A DNA stretch of 7,714 nucleotides from the NCBI GenBank assembly GCA_933226995.1, contig CAKOFP010000076.1:1-7714 (forward strand), in the 5' to 3' direction. The notes under the pieces were generated by a model. That model worked only from the letters and a program-made list of their open reading frames with translations, ran no database searches and was not told where the DNA came from. The translations under genes and the position numbers were made by a program. Positions within the stretch are counted from its first letter, which is position 1. Each line of letters opens with the position of its first letter. Source of the stretch: Candidatus Nitrosopolaris rasttigaisensis (GTDB taxonomy: Archaea; Thermoproteota; Nitrososphaeria; Nitrososphaerales; Nitrososphaeraceae). Below, piece after piece: positions 1 through 6,763 of the stretch.

Positions 1-29
1 TAATATGACTATAAAATTTATTACTTGCG

Positions 30-1493
30 ATGAATAAACAGCCTGAGGCGAAAGAATTAACCACTGTAACAACTATTCAGCAATTATCTAGTAGAATACA
101 GAATGGAGAATTGTCGCCGTCGGAATTAGTTGGAGTTTGCTTAGACAAAATCAAGAAATTTGACTCATCCCTGAATGCGTTCATCACTGTTCTTGAGGAT
201 CACGCACGTCAAGAGGCAGCGAACGCTGAAAAACAAATTAAACAAGGAATCTATCTCGGTCCCTTGCATGGTATTCCATTTTCAATTAAAGATGTCATCC
301 ATGCAAAAGGAGTTAGATGTACTGCAGGATCAAAAATAATGTCTGATTATATCTCAAAAATTGATGCAACTTCTGTTGTAAAAATGAAGAAAGCAGGTGC
401 AATTCTAATCGGTACAAACAATACACATGAATTTGCATGTGGGATAACAAATGTAAATCCACATTATGGTTCATCTAGGAATCCGTGGAGCACTTCCAAA
501 TTATCAGGAGGTTCAAGTGGAGGTTCTGGAGTTGCAGTCGCAGCATGTATGGTACCTGTATCTTTAGGAACAGACACTAGCGGATCTATCAGAGTTCCAT
601 CTTCACTTTGTGGTGTTGTGGGCTTAAAGCCTACATATGGTAGAGTCAGCAAATATGGGATTGTTGACTTGGCCCCATCGCTAGATCATGTCGGATGTAT
701 AACTAGAAGTGCATGGGATGCAGCTGCTGTATTGCAGACTATTGCAGGACGCGATCCGCTCGACCCAACTACTGAAGATAAAAAAGTACCCGATTATACA
801 AAAATTATTGAAGAATCCAATAGCGATAAAATGTCAATCGGAATACCTAAAGAATATTTCTTCGACTACCTACAACCAGAAGTAGAAGACGTCTTCCATG
901 ATTTCATTGACGCTATCAGGTCTATGGGCATTACAGTTTCTGATGTAAACCTACAAGAAAGTGATAAAATTTACGAATCTTGGAGGTCTATAAGGCTTGG
1001 AGAATCAGCAGAAATACACTCAAAATGGTTACAGACAAGACCAGAAGATTACGGCGAAGATGTACTAAAAATGTTGATACAGGGAACGGAAGTATCTGCG
1101 GTCAATTACATACAAGCTCATAAGTTTAGAAAGGAAGTAAAAAATGCCTTTATGAAAGTATTGAAGAATGTTGATGTTGTCATCGTGCCAACAACTATTC
1201 TTACTGCTCCTAGTTTTGATGAACCAACAGTTTCTATTCGCAGCAAGACACTTGAAGTCTATAATGCTCTGAGTAGAAATACTATTGCGTTTAATAGTAC
1301 TGGGCTACCCGCAATCAGTATTCCAGCTGGATTAAGTAAGGGCAATATGCCAGTTGGAGTACAAATAGTAGGCGCGCCGTTTGAGGAAGTAAAAATTCTT
1401 TCATTAGCATATGCATTGGAACGCGTAAATAATTACCCTTTCAAATTGTCTACATTTTGTGCTGAGTCATCCCTAAGGACGGACCGGAAATGA
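30..1493 (+). CDS. Amidase-signature family amidohydrolase (GatA/AtzE/AtzF-like, stand-alone)
   Basis: This 487-residue protein is a cytoplasmic serine hydrolase of the amidase-signature family, which splits C-N amide bonds to release ammonia. The Ser-cisSer-Lys triad is complete: Lys87 in GIPFSIKD, Ser162 in GGSSGGSG and the nucleophile Ser186 in GTDTSGSIR; the 24-residue spacing between the two serines matches GatA and FAAH. The usual GTDTGGS glycine is serine here (Ser184). The downstream block CGVVGLKPTYGRVSKYGIV is typical of GatA-like members. The length equals a bare catalytic domain, so the extra C-terminal domain of AtzF-type allophanate hydrolase is absent. No gatB or gatC is adjacent, so a tRNA-amidotransferase role is unlikely. 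The ATG at 30 is the only sensible start, since the next Met is residue 104; there is no Shine-Dalgarno. Beside a biuret-hydrolase-like gene, allophanate or a related carbamoyl amide is a reasonable but unproven substrate. Family assignment is firm; substrate is unknown. Confidence 0.93.
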   Translation: MNKQPEAKELTTVTTIQQLSSRIQNGELSPSELVGVCLDKIKKFDSSLNAFITVLEDHARQEAANAEKQIKQGIYLGPLHGIPFSIKDVIHAKGVRCTAGSKIMSDYISKIDATSVVKMKKAGAILIGTNNTHEFACGITNVNPHYGSSRNPWSTSKLSGGSSGGSGVAVAACMVPVSLGTDTSGSIRVPSSLCGVVGLKPTYGRVSKYGIVDLAPSLDHVGCITRSAWDAAAVLQTIAGRDPLDPTTEDKKVPDYTKIIEESNSDKMSIGIPKEYFFDYLQPEVEDVFHDFIDAIRSMGITVSDVNLQESDKIYESWRSIRLGESAEIHSKWLQTRPEDYGEDVLKMLIQGTEVSAVNYIQAHKFRKEVKNAFMKVLKNVDVVIVPTTILTAPSFDEPTVSIRSKTLEVYNALSRNTIAFNSTGLPAISIPAGLSKGNMPVGVQIVGAPFEEVKILSLAYALERVNNYPFKLSTFCAESSLRTDRK

Positions 1494-1509
1494 ATCGATA
1501 GAGTCATAA

Positions 1510-1538
1510 TCTGATTTAACGCACATGGCAGAATCAGA
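1510..1538 (+). other. Inverted repeat just after the amidase stop
   Basis: TCTGATT (1510-1516) and AATCAGA (1532-1538) are perfect 7-base inverted arms around a 15-base loop, starting 17 bases after the amidase stop codon. This could fold in the 3' end of the amidase mRNA. No T-tract follows directly, so it is not a classical terminator; a role in 3' stability or none at all is equally possible in AT-rich DNA. Confidence 0.3.
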
Positions 1539-1582
1539 AAACAAAAAGATAACCTGAGTCCATCAATCAATTAAAAATACCA

Positions 1583-1601
1583 ACCGTTTGTACGGTCTTT
1601 T
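1583..1601 (+). terminator. Candidate terminator of the amidase transcript
   Basis: ACCGT (1583-1587) and ACGGT (1592-1596) form a 5-bp stem with a 4-base TTGT loop, followed by CTTTT. It lies about 90 bases after the amidase stop and upstream of the promoter proposed for the next gene, so it is a sensible place for transcription to end. The stem and T-run are short, so confidence is limited. Confidence 0.4.
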
Positions 1602-1657
1602 GTTCAAGCCTTGGATTAATGTATCATAAAAATCAGAAAAGCGCATAAATGAAAATT

Positions 1658-1668
1658 GTCAAATTGAC
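1658..1668. promoter_or_regulatory. Palindromic operator-like site GTCAA-A-TTGAC
   Basis: This is a perfect 11-base dyad with 5-base arms around a central A. It sits about 37 bases upstream of the proposed TATA element and directly abuts the first copy of the 13-bp direct repeat. Position and symmetry suit a dimeric helix-turn-helix regulator; no regulator gene lies in the window and the binding protein is unknown. Confidence 0.35.
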
Positions 1669-1681
1669 TAATCATATTAAT
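1669..1681. repeat. 13-bp direct repeat, copy 1 (TAATCATATTAAT)
   Basis: This copy is identical to the one at 1719-1731, exactly 50 bp downstream. It lies upstream of the TATA element at 1705-1710 and immediately follows the GTCAA-A-TTGAC palindrome. A pair placed on either side of a promoter suggests regulator sites, though the element is AT-only except for one C and could be a compositional coincidence. Confidence 0.45.
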
Positions 1682-1694
1682 ACACCGATTTTTT

Positions 1695-1734
1695 AAAACG
1701 CTTATTTATATCTAGCTATAATCATATTAATTTT
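1695..1734 (+). promoter_or_regulatory. Archaeal-type promoter for the small ORF and hydrolase
   Basis: A TATA element (TTTATA, 1705-1710, within TTATTTATAT) is preceded by a purine-rich AAAACG stretch (1695-1700) that could serve as the BRE. Archaeal transcription normally starts about 25-27 bases downstream of the TATA centre, which predicts a start near 1734. That is only about five bases before the ATG at 1739, so the transcript would be leaderless or nearly so for the small ORF, with roughly 135 bases ahead of the hydrolase. A second AT box (TATAAT, 1717-1722) is an alternative. Confidence 0.5.
1719..1731. repeat. 13-bp direct repeat, copy 2 (TAATCATATTAAT)
   Basis: This is the second identical copy of the element at 1669-1681. 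It lies between the TATA element and the predicted transcription start near 1734, where a bound protein would obstruct initiation. The 50-bp spacing is close to five helical turns, so both copies face roughly the same side of the DNA. Confidence 0.45.
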
Positions 1735-1738
1735 GCAA

Positions 1739-1873
1739 ATGGTTGAGGTAATAGAAGGATATACTGGGAGGCTAGTTCCAGAACAACTGATACTAAGCCC
1801 GCTCTACAAACCCAGTTTTTGGCGTCATACTGGTTCCATAAATCACCTGCAGGAGCATAATAATAAGCAATGA
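1739..1873 (+). CDS. Candidate 44-residue small protein, coupled to the hydrolase
   Basis: An ATG at 1739 opens a 44-codon frame that ends in TGA at 1871-1873. The stop overlaps the hydrolase start as ATGA, the same arrangement that joins the transporter genes in this window. The ATG lies about five bases after the predicted transcription start, as expected for a leaderless or nearly leaderless archaeal mRNA. The peptide begins MVEVIEGYTGRLVPEQLILS and continues with an aromatic and basic stretch (SFWRHTG) and a polar tail ending in HNNKQ. It has no membrane segment or signal peptide and I do not recognise it. It may be a real small protein, a leader ORF whose translation delivers ribosomes to the hydrolase start, or chance. 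Position is the main support; coding character is untested. Confidence 0.45.
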   Translation: MVEVIEGYTGRLVPEQLILSPLYKPSFWRHTGSINHLQEHNNKQ

Positions 1874-2766
1874 ATCGCATAAAAGATGTTCAGTCCAGAA
1901 CGCCTAATAAAGACTTTATTTCTGCAAAAAGAGACGAGATACTAAATAAAGTAGAGAAGGATTACGAAGAATTCAAAAAAACACATACTTTCGCGTTTCC
2001 AACTTGGCTATATGGTCCCCCCAAGGGCAAACTCTTCAAAGTCCAAGTTGAGGACTGCCCGCGTTTTGGTGATAAGGCTTATCTCGAATTTGATTCCGCC
2101 AGGACAGCATTCATGAGCATCGATATGCAAGTTGATTTTTGCGGTCCAAAGGGCTATGTAGATATTATGGGCTACGATCTTGGTTTAACTTCGGCACCTA
2201 TAAAGACAGTTCGATATGTACTGGAGACTATACGGAAGGGAACTGATATTAAAGTAATTCATACGAGGGAAGGACATCTACCTGACCTTTCAGACGCACC
2301 GTACAATAAACTCCTGAGGAGTAAACTTATCGGGAACGGTGTCGGAATTGGTGACATTCCGAAAGGTGGACTAGGACGGTTGCTAGTAAGAGGCGAAGAG
2401 AATTGGGACATAATCGATGATCTATATCCAGTTGAGGGAGAATATGTAGTTGATAAAGCCGGTAAAGGCGCATTTGGTCAGAGTAATTTACCGTTAATTT
2501 TGAGGAATTTAGGCATAACGCACTTGGTAATTACTGGAATTACGACGGATGTATGCGTTCATACGATAATGAGAGAGGCAAACGATAATGGGTACTGGTG
2601 CACTATGCTCAAAGACGGTACAGGCGCTACTGATTATGATAACTATCAGGCTGCCATAAAGCAAATTAAAATGCAGGGAGGAGTATTTGGATGGGTGTCA
2701 GATTGCAATAAATTTGTTCAAGGTGTTAGATCTGCTTTTTTTAATGATAAAACGAAAACAACTTGA
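1870..2766 (+). CDS. Cysteine hydrolase of the isochorismatase superfamily, biuret-hydrolase-like
   Basis: This 298-residue cytoplasmic enzyme has the Asp-Lys-Cys triad of the isochorismatase-like cysteine hydrolases: Asp85 in FMSIDMQVDF, Lys196 in VVDKAGKGAF and nucleophile Cys229 in GITTDVCV, preceded by the conserved cis-peptide region. Several blocks match bacterial biuret hydrolase BiuH as I recall it: FCGPKGYVDIMGYDLGL, HTREGHLPDL, TTDVCV.T.MREANDNGY and KMQGGVFG. The Lys-to-Cys (33) and Cys-to-Gln269 (40) spacings agree with BiuH K142, C175 and Q215. The expected reaction is biuret + water to allophanate + ammonia; triuret or another ureide is the main alternative, and RutB-type ureidoacrylate hydrolase fits less well. 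The first 84 residues are a charged, helix-prone extension, about 50 longer than in BiuH. In-frame TAA at 1864 forces the start at 1870; AGGAG at 1851-1855 lies 14 bases upstream, rather far. The start overlaps the stop of the small ORF. Confidence 0.88.
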   Translation: MNRIKDVQSRTPNKDFISAKRDEILNKVEKDYEEFKKTHTFAFPTWLYGPPKGKLFKVQVEDCPRFGDKAYLEFDSARTAFMSIDMQVDFCGPKGYVDIMGYDLGLTSAPIKTVRYVLETIRKGTDIKVIHTREGHLPDLSDAPYNKLLRSKLIGNGVGIGDIPKGGLGRLLVRGEENWDIIDDLYPVEGEYVVDKAGKGAFGQSNLPLILRNLGITHLVITGITTDVCVHTIMREANDNGYWCTMLKDGTGATDYDNYQAAIKQIKMQGGVFGWVSDCNKFVQGVRSAFFNDKTKTT

Positions 2767-2783
2767 GCGGAATCAACAACCCG

Positions 2784-2790
2784 TTTTTTT
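2784..2790 (+). terminator. T-tract terminator of the hydrolase
   Basis: A run of seven T lies 17 bases after the hydrolase stop, preceded by CCCG and followed by AT-rich sequence. Simple T-runs suffice for termination by archaeal RNA polymerase. Only a 3-bp CGG/CCG stem is available upstream, so it is not a bacterial-type hairpin. Confidence 0.5.
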
Positions 2791-2883
2791 AATATAACAA
2801 CCTTAGTCAAACGCGCCTAAACAGGTCGGTTCGAGAGAAGATTTTCAGAAAACCTCTGTGTTGTTGTTTTGAAGAGACTAACT

Positions 2884-2888
2884 AAAAA
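2884..2888 (-). terminator. Weak T-tract terminator of the transporter operon
   Basis: On the minus strand a T5 run (CTTATTTTTAG) lies about 75 bases after the stop of the last permease gene, in the gap between convergent genes. It is the best candidate in that 196-base gap for ending the transporter transcript, but it is short. I see no gene or RNA in the rest of the gap. Confidence 0.3.
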
Positions 2889-2946
2889 TAAGTATTATTG
2901 AAGTAAATATCTTTTTAGCAGGTGCAGTTACAAAGTCTAAACCAGA

Positions 2947-2956
2947 CACGATCGTG
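2947..2956. other. Perfect 10-bp palindrome CACGATCGTG
   Basis: This self-complementary decamer lies 7 bases past the stop codon of the last permease gene. Without a loop it is a poor hairpin; it could be a protein site, a restriction-type target or chance. Confidence 0.25.
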
Positions 2957-2962
2957 CTACTA

Positions 2963-3898
2963 TTATCTCTCTCCTCTTTGGTATGATATAGCCAGCGCAG
3001 CAGGCGCGGCGCTTCGCTTGTACAGTCCTGCCATGATGGCTATAGGCAAAAGATATGGCAGCATTAATAGGAATTCTGAGGGTACGGCCGTTCCTATAGC
3101 TTGGAGTCCTAACTGGAATGCGTCTACCATTCCAAATATTAGGGCTCCGCATACTATCCAGAATGGTTTCCACCGACCAAATATTACAACGGCAAGCGCA
3201 ATCCAACCTTGTCCGGCAGTGATGTTCTCAAGGAAATTCCCAGTGGTTACTAGGGCCAAATACGAGCCTCCTATTCCAGCCAGCGCTCCTCCAATGATAA
3301 CTGCGAGATAGCGTATTCTGTATACGTCTACACCCAATGCATCTGCCTGTTTAGGATTTTCTCCAACAGTCCTTATCTTCAAACCGAGGTTGGTTTTGAA
3401 AATAAAAATTTGACTCAGCGGAACCAACAAAAATGCCAGATAGACCAAAGGATCGTACTGGAAAAGAATAGGACCGAGCACTGGAATATGGCTTAGAATG
3501 GGGATATCAATTGGAGGTATCTCCCTTATCTTGGGAGCTATTGTTACTACTCCGAATATTAATCTGTATAAAAGTGATGTAAGTCCAACGCCCAAAAGCC
3601 AGATAGCCAATCCCGCTACGAGTTGATTTGTTCGTAGGCTGACACTCATAAAAGCCATCAAAGCGGCCATTAATGCAGGGCCACTTATCGCCAGTGCTAA
3701 TCCAATAAATATATTTCCAGTAAAGTACGTTCCAATGAAACCAGTAAAGGCACCCATCAGCATCATTCCTTCTACGCCTAAGTTCAGCACACCGGAGCGC
3801 TCAGCGATCTGCTCTCCGAGAGCTGCAAAAAGAATGGGTATGCTCAAACGTACACCTGACGCGACAATACCCATCGCAAATACAGCAGTTTCTATCAT
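2963..3898 (-). CDS. BMP-family ABC importer, permease 2 (YufQ/NupQ-like)
   Basis: This 311-residue integral membrane protein belongs to the BPD_transp_2 (LivH/RbsC-like) permease family and forms half of the channel of a BMP-type importer. The N-terminal signature AERSGVLNLGVEGMMLMGA (residues 32-50) is diagnostic of the YufQ-type subunit. The loop GLKIRTVGENPKQADALGV (172-190) is the conserved cytoplasmic segment that docks on the ATPase, and ITAGQGWIALAVVIFGRWKP (226-245) is another family block. I see about eight to ten hydrophobic segments, for example around 7-27, 63-88, 94-113, 150-167, 196-218, 230-260 and 274-291. The start ATG overlaps the stop of permease 1 as ATGA, indicating translational coupling. 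It is the last gene of the operon and faces the hydrolase gene across a 196-base gap. The protein ends shortly after the last helix with a basic tail. Family is certain; transported compound is not determined by the permease sequence. Confidence 0.94.
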   Translation of the reverse strand: MIETAVFAMGIVASGVRLSIPILFAALGEQIAERSGVLNLGVEGMMLMGAFTGFIGTYFTGNIFIGLALAISGPALMAALMAFMSVSLRTNQLVAGLAIWLLGVGLTSLLYRLIFGVVTIAPKIREIPPIDIPILSHIPVLGPILFQYDPLVYLAFLLVPLSQIFIFKTNLGLKIRTVGENPKQADALGVDVYRIRYLAVIIGGALAGIGGSYLALVTTGNFLENITAGQGWIALAVVIFGRWKPFWIVCGALIFGMVDAFQLGLQAIGTAVPSEFLLMLPYLLPIAIMAGLYKRSAAPAALAISYQRGER

Positions 3899-4977
3899 TT
3901 CACAGAAATTGCACTACTCCCGCTCTCTTTGATTATTTTCGTTTTGATTTTCCAGCGCGTGAATAACTCCCCTATAAGCACGAAGATAAGTACCAGCGCT
4001 TGTAGTGTATCAGCAAATGCACTAGGTATCCCCAACGTCCTATACATCACCTGAGATCCTGACATAAGAGCAGCAAAGAAAAATGCCACTACTGCAACAC
4101 CAACAGGATGCTGTCTGCCAAGCAATGCTATGATCACTCCTATGAAACCATATCCGGGAGAAATCCCCTCTAACAGCTGTAGTTGAACGCCGGACACTAG
4201 GATTGCACCTGCAACTCCAGCGAGTCCGCCGCTAACCCCCATTACTACAAAAGTACTCTTGGCCACATTCATACCTGCGTATCGCGCCGCTTTGATGTTT
4301 GCTCCAACGCTCCTGATCTCAAAGCCGATTTTAGTTTTCCATAAAAGGATATAGACTGCAATCGCAGCTAAGGCTGCTATAATGATCCCTGCATGTAGAT
4401 GAGTATGAGGTAATATAATGGGCAGCTGCGATGCAGGGAAAATCTCAGGGGTATATGGATTGAAGCCAGGCGCTTTTATTGGGCCATGCAGTAAATACGA
4501 AATGAAAAGAAGGACAACAAAATTGAGCAGCACAGTAACGATTATCTCGTTAACTCCAAATTTGACCTTAAGTGCTGCTGGTATCAAACCAAAGGAACCT
4601 CCAAATGCAAATCCAACAGCGATCACAGCTATTAATGCCAAGCCTGGTATTGCTCCGATTGCTGTGATACCGATCAGAGCTGCGCCAAGTGCACCCATGT
4701 ACAACTGTCCTTCTGCACCAATGTTCCAAATTCTGCACTTAAACGCCACGGCCACTGCCAGTCCCACTAGAAGCAATGAGGTGGTTTTTACCAGAGTATC
4801 AGCTATTCCACGTATGCTTCCAAATGCTCCCTTCAGCATGATTTGATACGCATTAATCGGGTCTACTCCGGCCGCATAAAGTATAATCGCACCTACAACA
4901 AAGGCAAGACCAGCGGAAAGGAAAGGTATAAACGATTTAAAGTTAATTGACCTCCGCTGAAGTGTGATGACTTTCAT
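3895..4977 (-). CDS. BMP-family ABC importer, permease 1 (YufP/NupP-like)
   Basis: This 360-residue integral membrane protein is the partner permease of the BPD_transp_2 family. After a basic N-terminus, a first helix covers about residues 16-36, and the signature AFKCRIWNIGAEGQLYMGA (78-96) follows, which distinguishes the longer YufP-type subunit from YufQ. Further hydrophobic segments lie near 98-118, 120-136, 145-163, 197-213, 243-263, 275-306 and 325-340. The segment GFEIRSVGANIKAARYAGM (218-236) is the ATPase-docking loop. A periplasm-facing (here pseudo-periplasmic) Pro/Gly-rich stretch lies at about 164-192. The start overlaps the ATPase stop as ATGA, and its own stop overlaps the start of permease 2 in the same way, so the three are translated as a coupled unit. 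Length is normal for the family, with nothing broken. Confidence 0.94.
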   Translation of the reverse strand: MKVITLQRRSINFKSFIPFLSAGLAFVVGAIILYAAGVDPINAYQIMLKGAFGSIRGIADTLVKTTSLLLVGLAVAVAFKCRIWNIGAEGQLYMGALGAALIGITAIGAIPGLALIAVIAVGFAFGGSFGLIPAALKVKFGVNEIIVTVLLNFVVLLFISYLLHGPIKAPGFNPYTPEIFPASQLPIILPHTHLHAGIIIAALAAIAVYILLWKTKIGFEIRSVGANIKAARYAGMNVAKSTFVVMGVSGGLAGVAGAILVSGVQLQLLEGISPGYGFIGVIIALLGRQHPVGVAVVAFFFAALMSGSQVMYRTLGIPSAFADTLQALVLIFVLIGELFTRWKIKTKIIKESGSSAISVK

Positions 4978-6620
4978 TTTTTTTCGACGATACCAGAAGT
5001 TTTTTGAAAACCAGTTTTGCCCACATTTCCTCCCATCAAAAGCCCGATAGTGTGGACATCCGCATTTTCGTTATCAGTAACCGCCATGATTTTTCCTTCA
5101 TAGATTACTGCTATTCTGTCACTAATTGACATCACCTCGTCTAAATCCAGCGATAACAATAAGACTCCAACTCCTGAGTCTCTCTGCTTTATCAGCTGTT
5201 TGTGAATGTATTCTGTTGCACCAATATCTAGTCCTCTAGTAGGATTGTGTGCGATCAGCACTTTGGGATTGCGTGAAAGCTCCCTGCCTAAAACAACTTT
5301 TTGTAGATTGCCACCCGACATGGATCTAACTTGGGCCTCTAATCCTGTTGTACGTACGTCGAAATCTGCAATCACTTTTTCTGCGAACTTTCTCATTTCC
5401 TGCTCGTTCAAGAACAATTTCCCTGAATAGGGTGCCTTGTACCACCTGTCAAGAATTAGATTTTGAGCGATAGTGTACTCCAAAATTAGTCCTGTGTTCA
5501 GACGGTCTTCAGGTATGTACGCCAAACCCCATTCCCTGATTTCCCTAGGAGACAGATTTGTGGTAGCTCTCCCATCCATAATAATTTGCCCCCCTTGTAT
5601 CTTTCTTAGACCCGCTATAACTTCAGCAAGCTCGCTTTGACCGTTGCCATCAACACCAGCTATCCCTAAGATCTCGCCTTTTCGCAATTCTAAAGAAAGA
5701 TCCTTAAGAAATAATATTTTGGAATTATTAAGGGCACTAACATTTTTTATCTCAAGTACCGCTTGACTTTTTTTTGCTTGTGCCGCGACTACTTCTGATT
5801 CTGTTCCTCCTCCTCCCCGTTGTCCACTGATTTGTTGAACAACGGATCGTCCCACCATCATTCGTGCTAAGTCTGATTCGTTGGTATCAGAAGTTTTGAC
5901 AGTTCCCATTAGTATGCCGTTTTTTAGGACTGTGACCCTGCTACTTACCGCCATGACCTCACGCAATTTATGAGTTATAAAAATTATGGATAACCCTTGA
6001 TCTACCATTGACTGGAGCGCGGCAAATAGTGATTCTTCTTCTTGTGGAGTAAGCATTGAAGTTGGTTCGTCAAGAATTAGTATGTCAATGTCCCTATAAA
6101 GGGCCTTTATTATCTCTACACGCTGCTGTTCGCCTACGGAAAGATTACCCACGATAGCACTGGGATCTACCTTGAGACCGTATTTTTTTGATAATTCCAC
6201 AATCTTCCTTTCTGCGTTAGATGTATCTAAGAAAATTCTTTTCCTAGATTTTAATCCGACAATTATATTCTCCGTAACCGTGTGAGGAGGGGTCAACAAG
6301 AAATGTTGATGAACCATAGCAATGCCATGGTTCATTGCGTCCAATGGCGACTTGATGTTAGCACGTTCTCCCCTAACATATATCTCCCCAGTCTCCGGCC
6401 GATATAATCCATACAGTATGCTCATCAATGTTGTTTTACCAGCTCCATTTTCGCCAAGCAAAGCATGTATCTCTCCTCTAGCCAGATCAAAATCGACATT
6501 TTGATTTGCTATCAAATTACCGAACCTGCAGGTTATTGATTTCATTTGGACGAGTGGTTCCCCGTCTTTGATATCATACCTCTGTCTTCCCAGTTTAAGA
6601 GCGTCAGTGTTAGTGGTCAC
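4974..6620 (-). CDS. BMP-family ABC importer, double ATPase (YufO/NupO/RbsA-like)
   Basis: This 548-residue cytoplasmic protein has two fused ABC domains and powers the importer. Domain 1 is intact: Walker A GENGAGKTT (56-64), Q-loop Gln105, signature LSVGEQQ (160-166), Walker B LILDEP (181-186) and H-loop His217. Domain 2 is degenerate in the way usual for this family: Walker A is GVDGNGQSE (322-330) with Gln in place of the catalytic Lys, the signature MSGGNLQ (434-440) is kept, Walker B reads LIAHNP (455-460) without the Asp-Glu pair, and no H-loop His follows. ATP hydrolysis is therefore expected at one composite site. A Gly-rich linker (GQRGGGG, 266-272) and an Ala/Lys-rich stretch separate the domains. 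The start is GTG at 6620; the frame is open upstream to 6663 but has no ATG or GTG there, and ATG at 6545 (residue 26) would cut into the first strand. It is separated from the binding-protein gene by 151 bases and overlaps permease 1 by four. Confidence 0.94.
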   Translation of the reverse strand: MTTNTDALKLGRQRYDIKDGEPLVQMKSITCRFGNLIANQNVDFDLARGEIHALLGENGAGKTTLMSILYGLYRPETGEIYVRGERANIKSPLDAMNHGIAMVHQHFLLTPPHTVTENIIVGLKSRKRIFLDTSNAERKIVELSKKYGLKVDPSAIVGNLSVGEQQRVEIIKALYRDIDILILDEPTSMLTPQEEESLFAALQSMVDQGLSIIFITHKLREVMAVSSRVTVLKNGILMGTVKTSDTNESDLARMMVGRSVVQQISGQRGGGGTESEVVAAQAKKSQAVLEIKNVSALNNSKILFLKDLSLELRKGEILGIAGVDGNGQSELAEVIAGLRKIQGGQIIMDGRATTNLSPREIREWGLAYIPEDRLNTGLILEYTIAQNLILDRWYKAPYSGKLFLNEQEMRKFAEKVIADFDVRTTGLEAQVRSMSGGNLQKVVLGRELSRNPKVLIAHNPTRGLDIGATEYIHKQLIKQRDSGVGVLLLSLDLDEVMSISDRIAVIYEGKIMAVTDNENADVHTIGLLMGGNVGKTGFQKTSGIVEKK

Positions 6621-6672
6621 ATCAGCAGAGCCTTTTTGTTGTATGTTTTTGAAAATGCCATGTTATTGCCCG

Positions 6673-6703
6673 ACTAGACAGTCCCCAAAACTAGACAGTC
6701 CCC
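6673..6703. repeat. Tandem 14-bp direct repeat upstream of the ATPase gene
   Basis: ACTAGACAGTCCCC occurs at 6673-6686 and again at 6690-6703, a 17-bp period (GGGGACTGTCTAGT on the coding strand of the transporter). The first copy contains the dyad GACT-AGAC-AGTC (6672-6683). The pair sits 53-83 bases ahead of the ATPase GTG and just after a T7 tract, a position that suits an operator or an internal promoter control site. No convincing TATA element is visible between it and the GTG; CAAAAACATA near 6643-6652 is only a weak match. Confidence 0.55.
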
Positions 6704-6704
6704 C

Positions 6705-6711
6705 AAAAAAA
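6705..6711 (-). terminator. Second T-tract in the gap after the binding-protein gene
   Basis: On the minus strand a T7 run lies about 60 bases after the binding-protein stop and directly ahead of the tandem repeat. It could act as a back-up termination site to the T8 run next to the stop codon. Confidence 0.4.
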
Positions 6712-6763
6712 TCCGCTGAAGCTTTTTTTTAATTCGTTCATTTTTAGCCAAACCGCCGGCGCC

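Noticed and set aside
10..15. TATAAA just upstream of the amidase
   Set aside because: It is only 15-20 bases from the ATG, too close for a normal archaeal start upstream of the codon, and the region further upstream is outside the window; a promoter cannot be placed.
464..652. Minus-strand 62-codon open frame
   Set aside because: It is antisense to the strongly conserved catalytic core of the amidase and shows no recognisable domain.
2825..2845. GGTTCGAG resembling a tRNA T-arm
   Set aside because: The flanking bases do not pair into a T-stem and no acceptor or anticodon arm can be drawn, so there is no tRNA.
2922..3311. Plus-strand 129-codon open frame
   Set aside because: It lies opposite the permease 2 gene, which has clear family signatures; the translated product is low in recognisable content and is a shadow of the real gene.
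4418..4846. Plus-strand 142-codon open frame
   Set aside because: It is antisense to permease 1 in a region coding for hydrophobic helices; composition rich in Pro, Ala, Thr and Ile is what an antisense shadow of a membrane protein gives.
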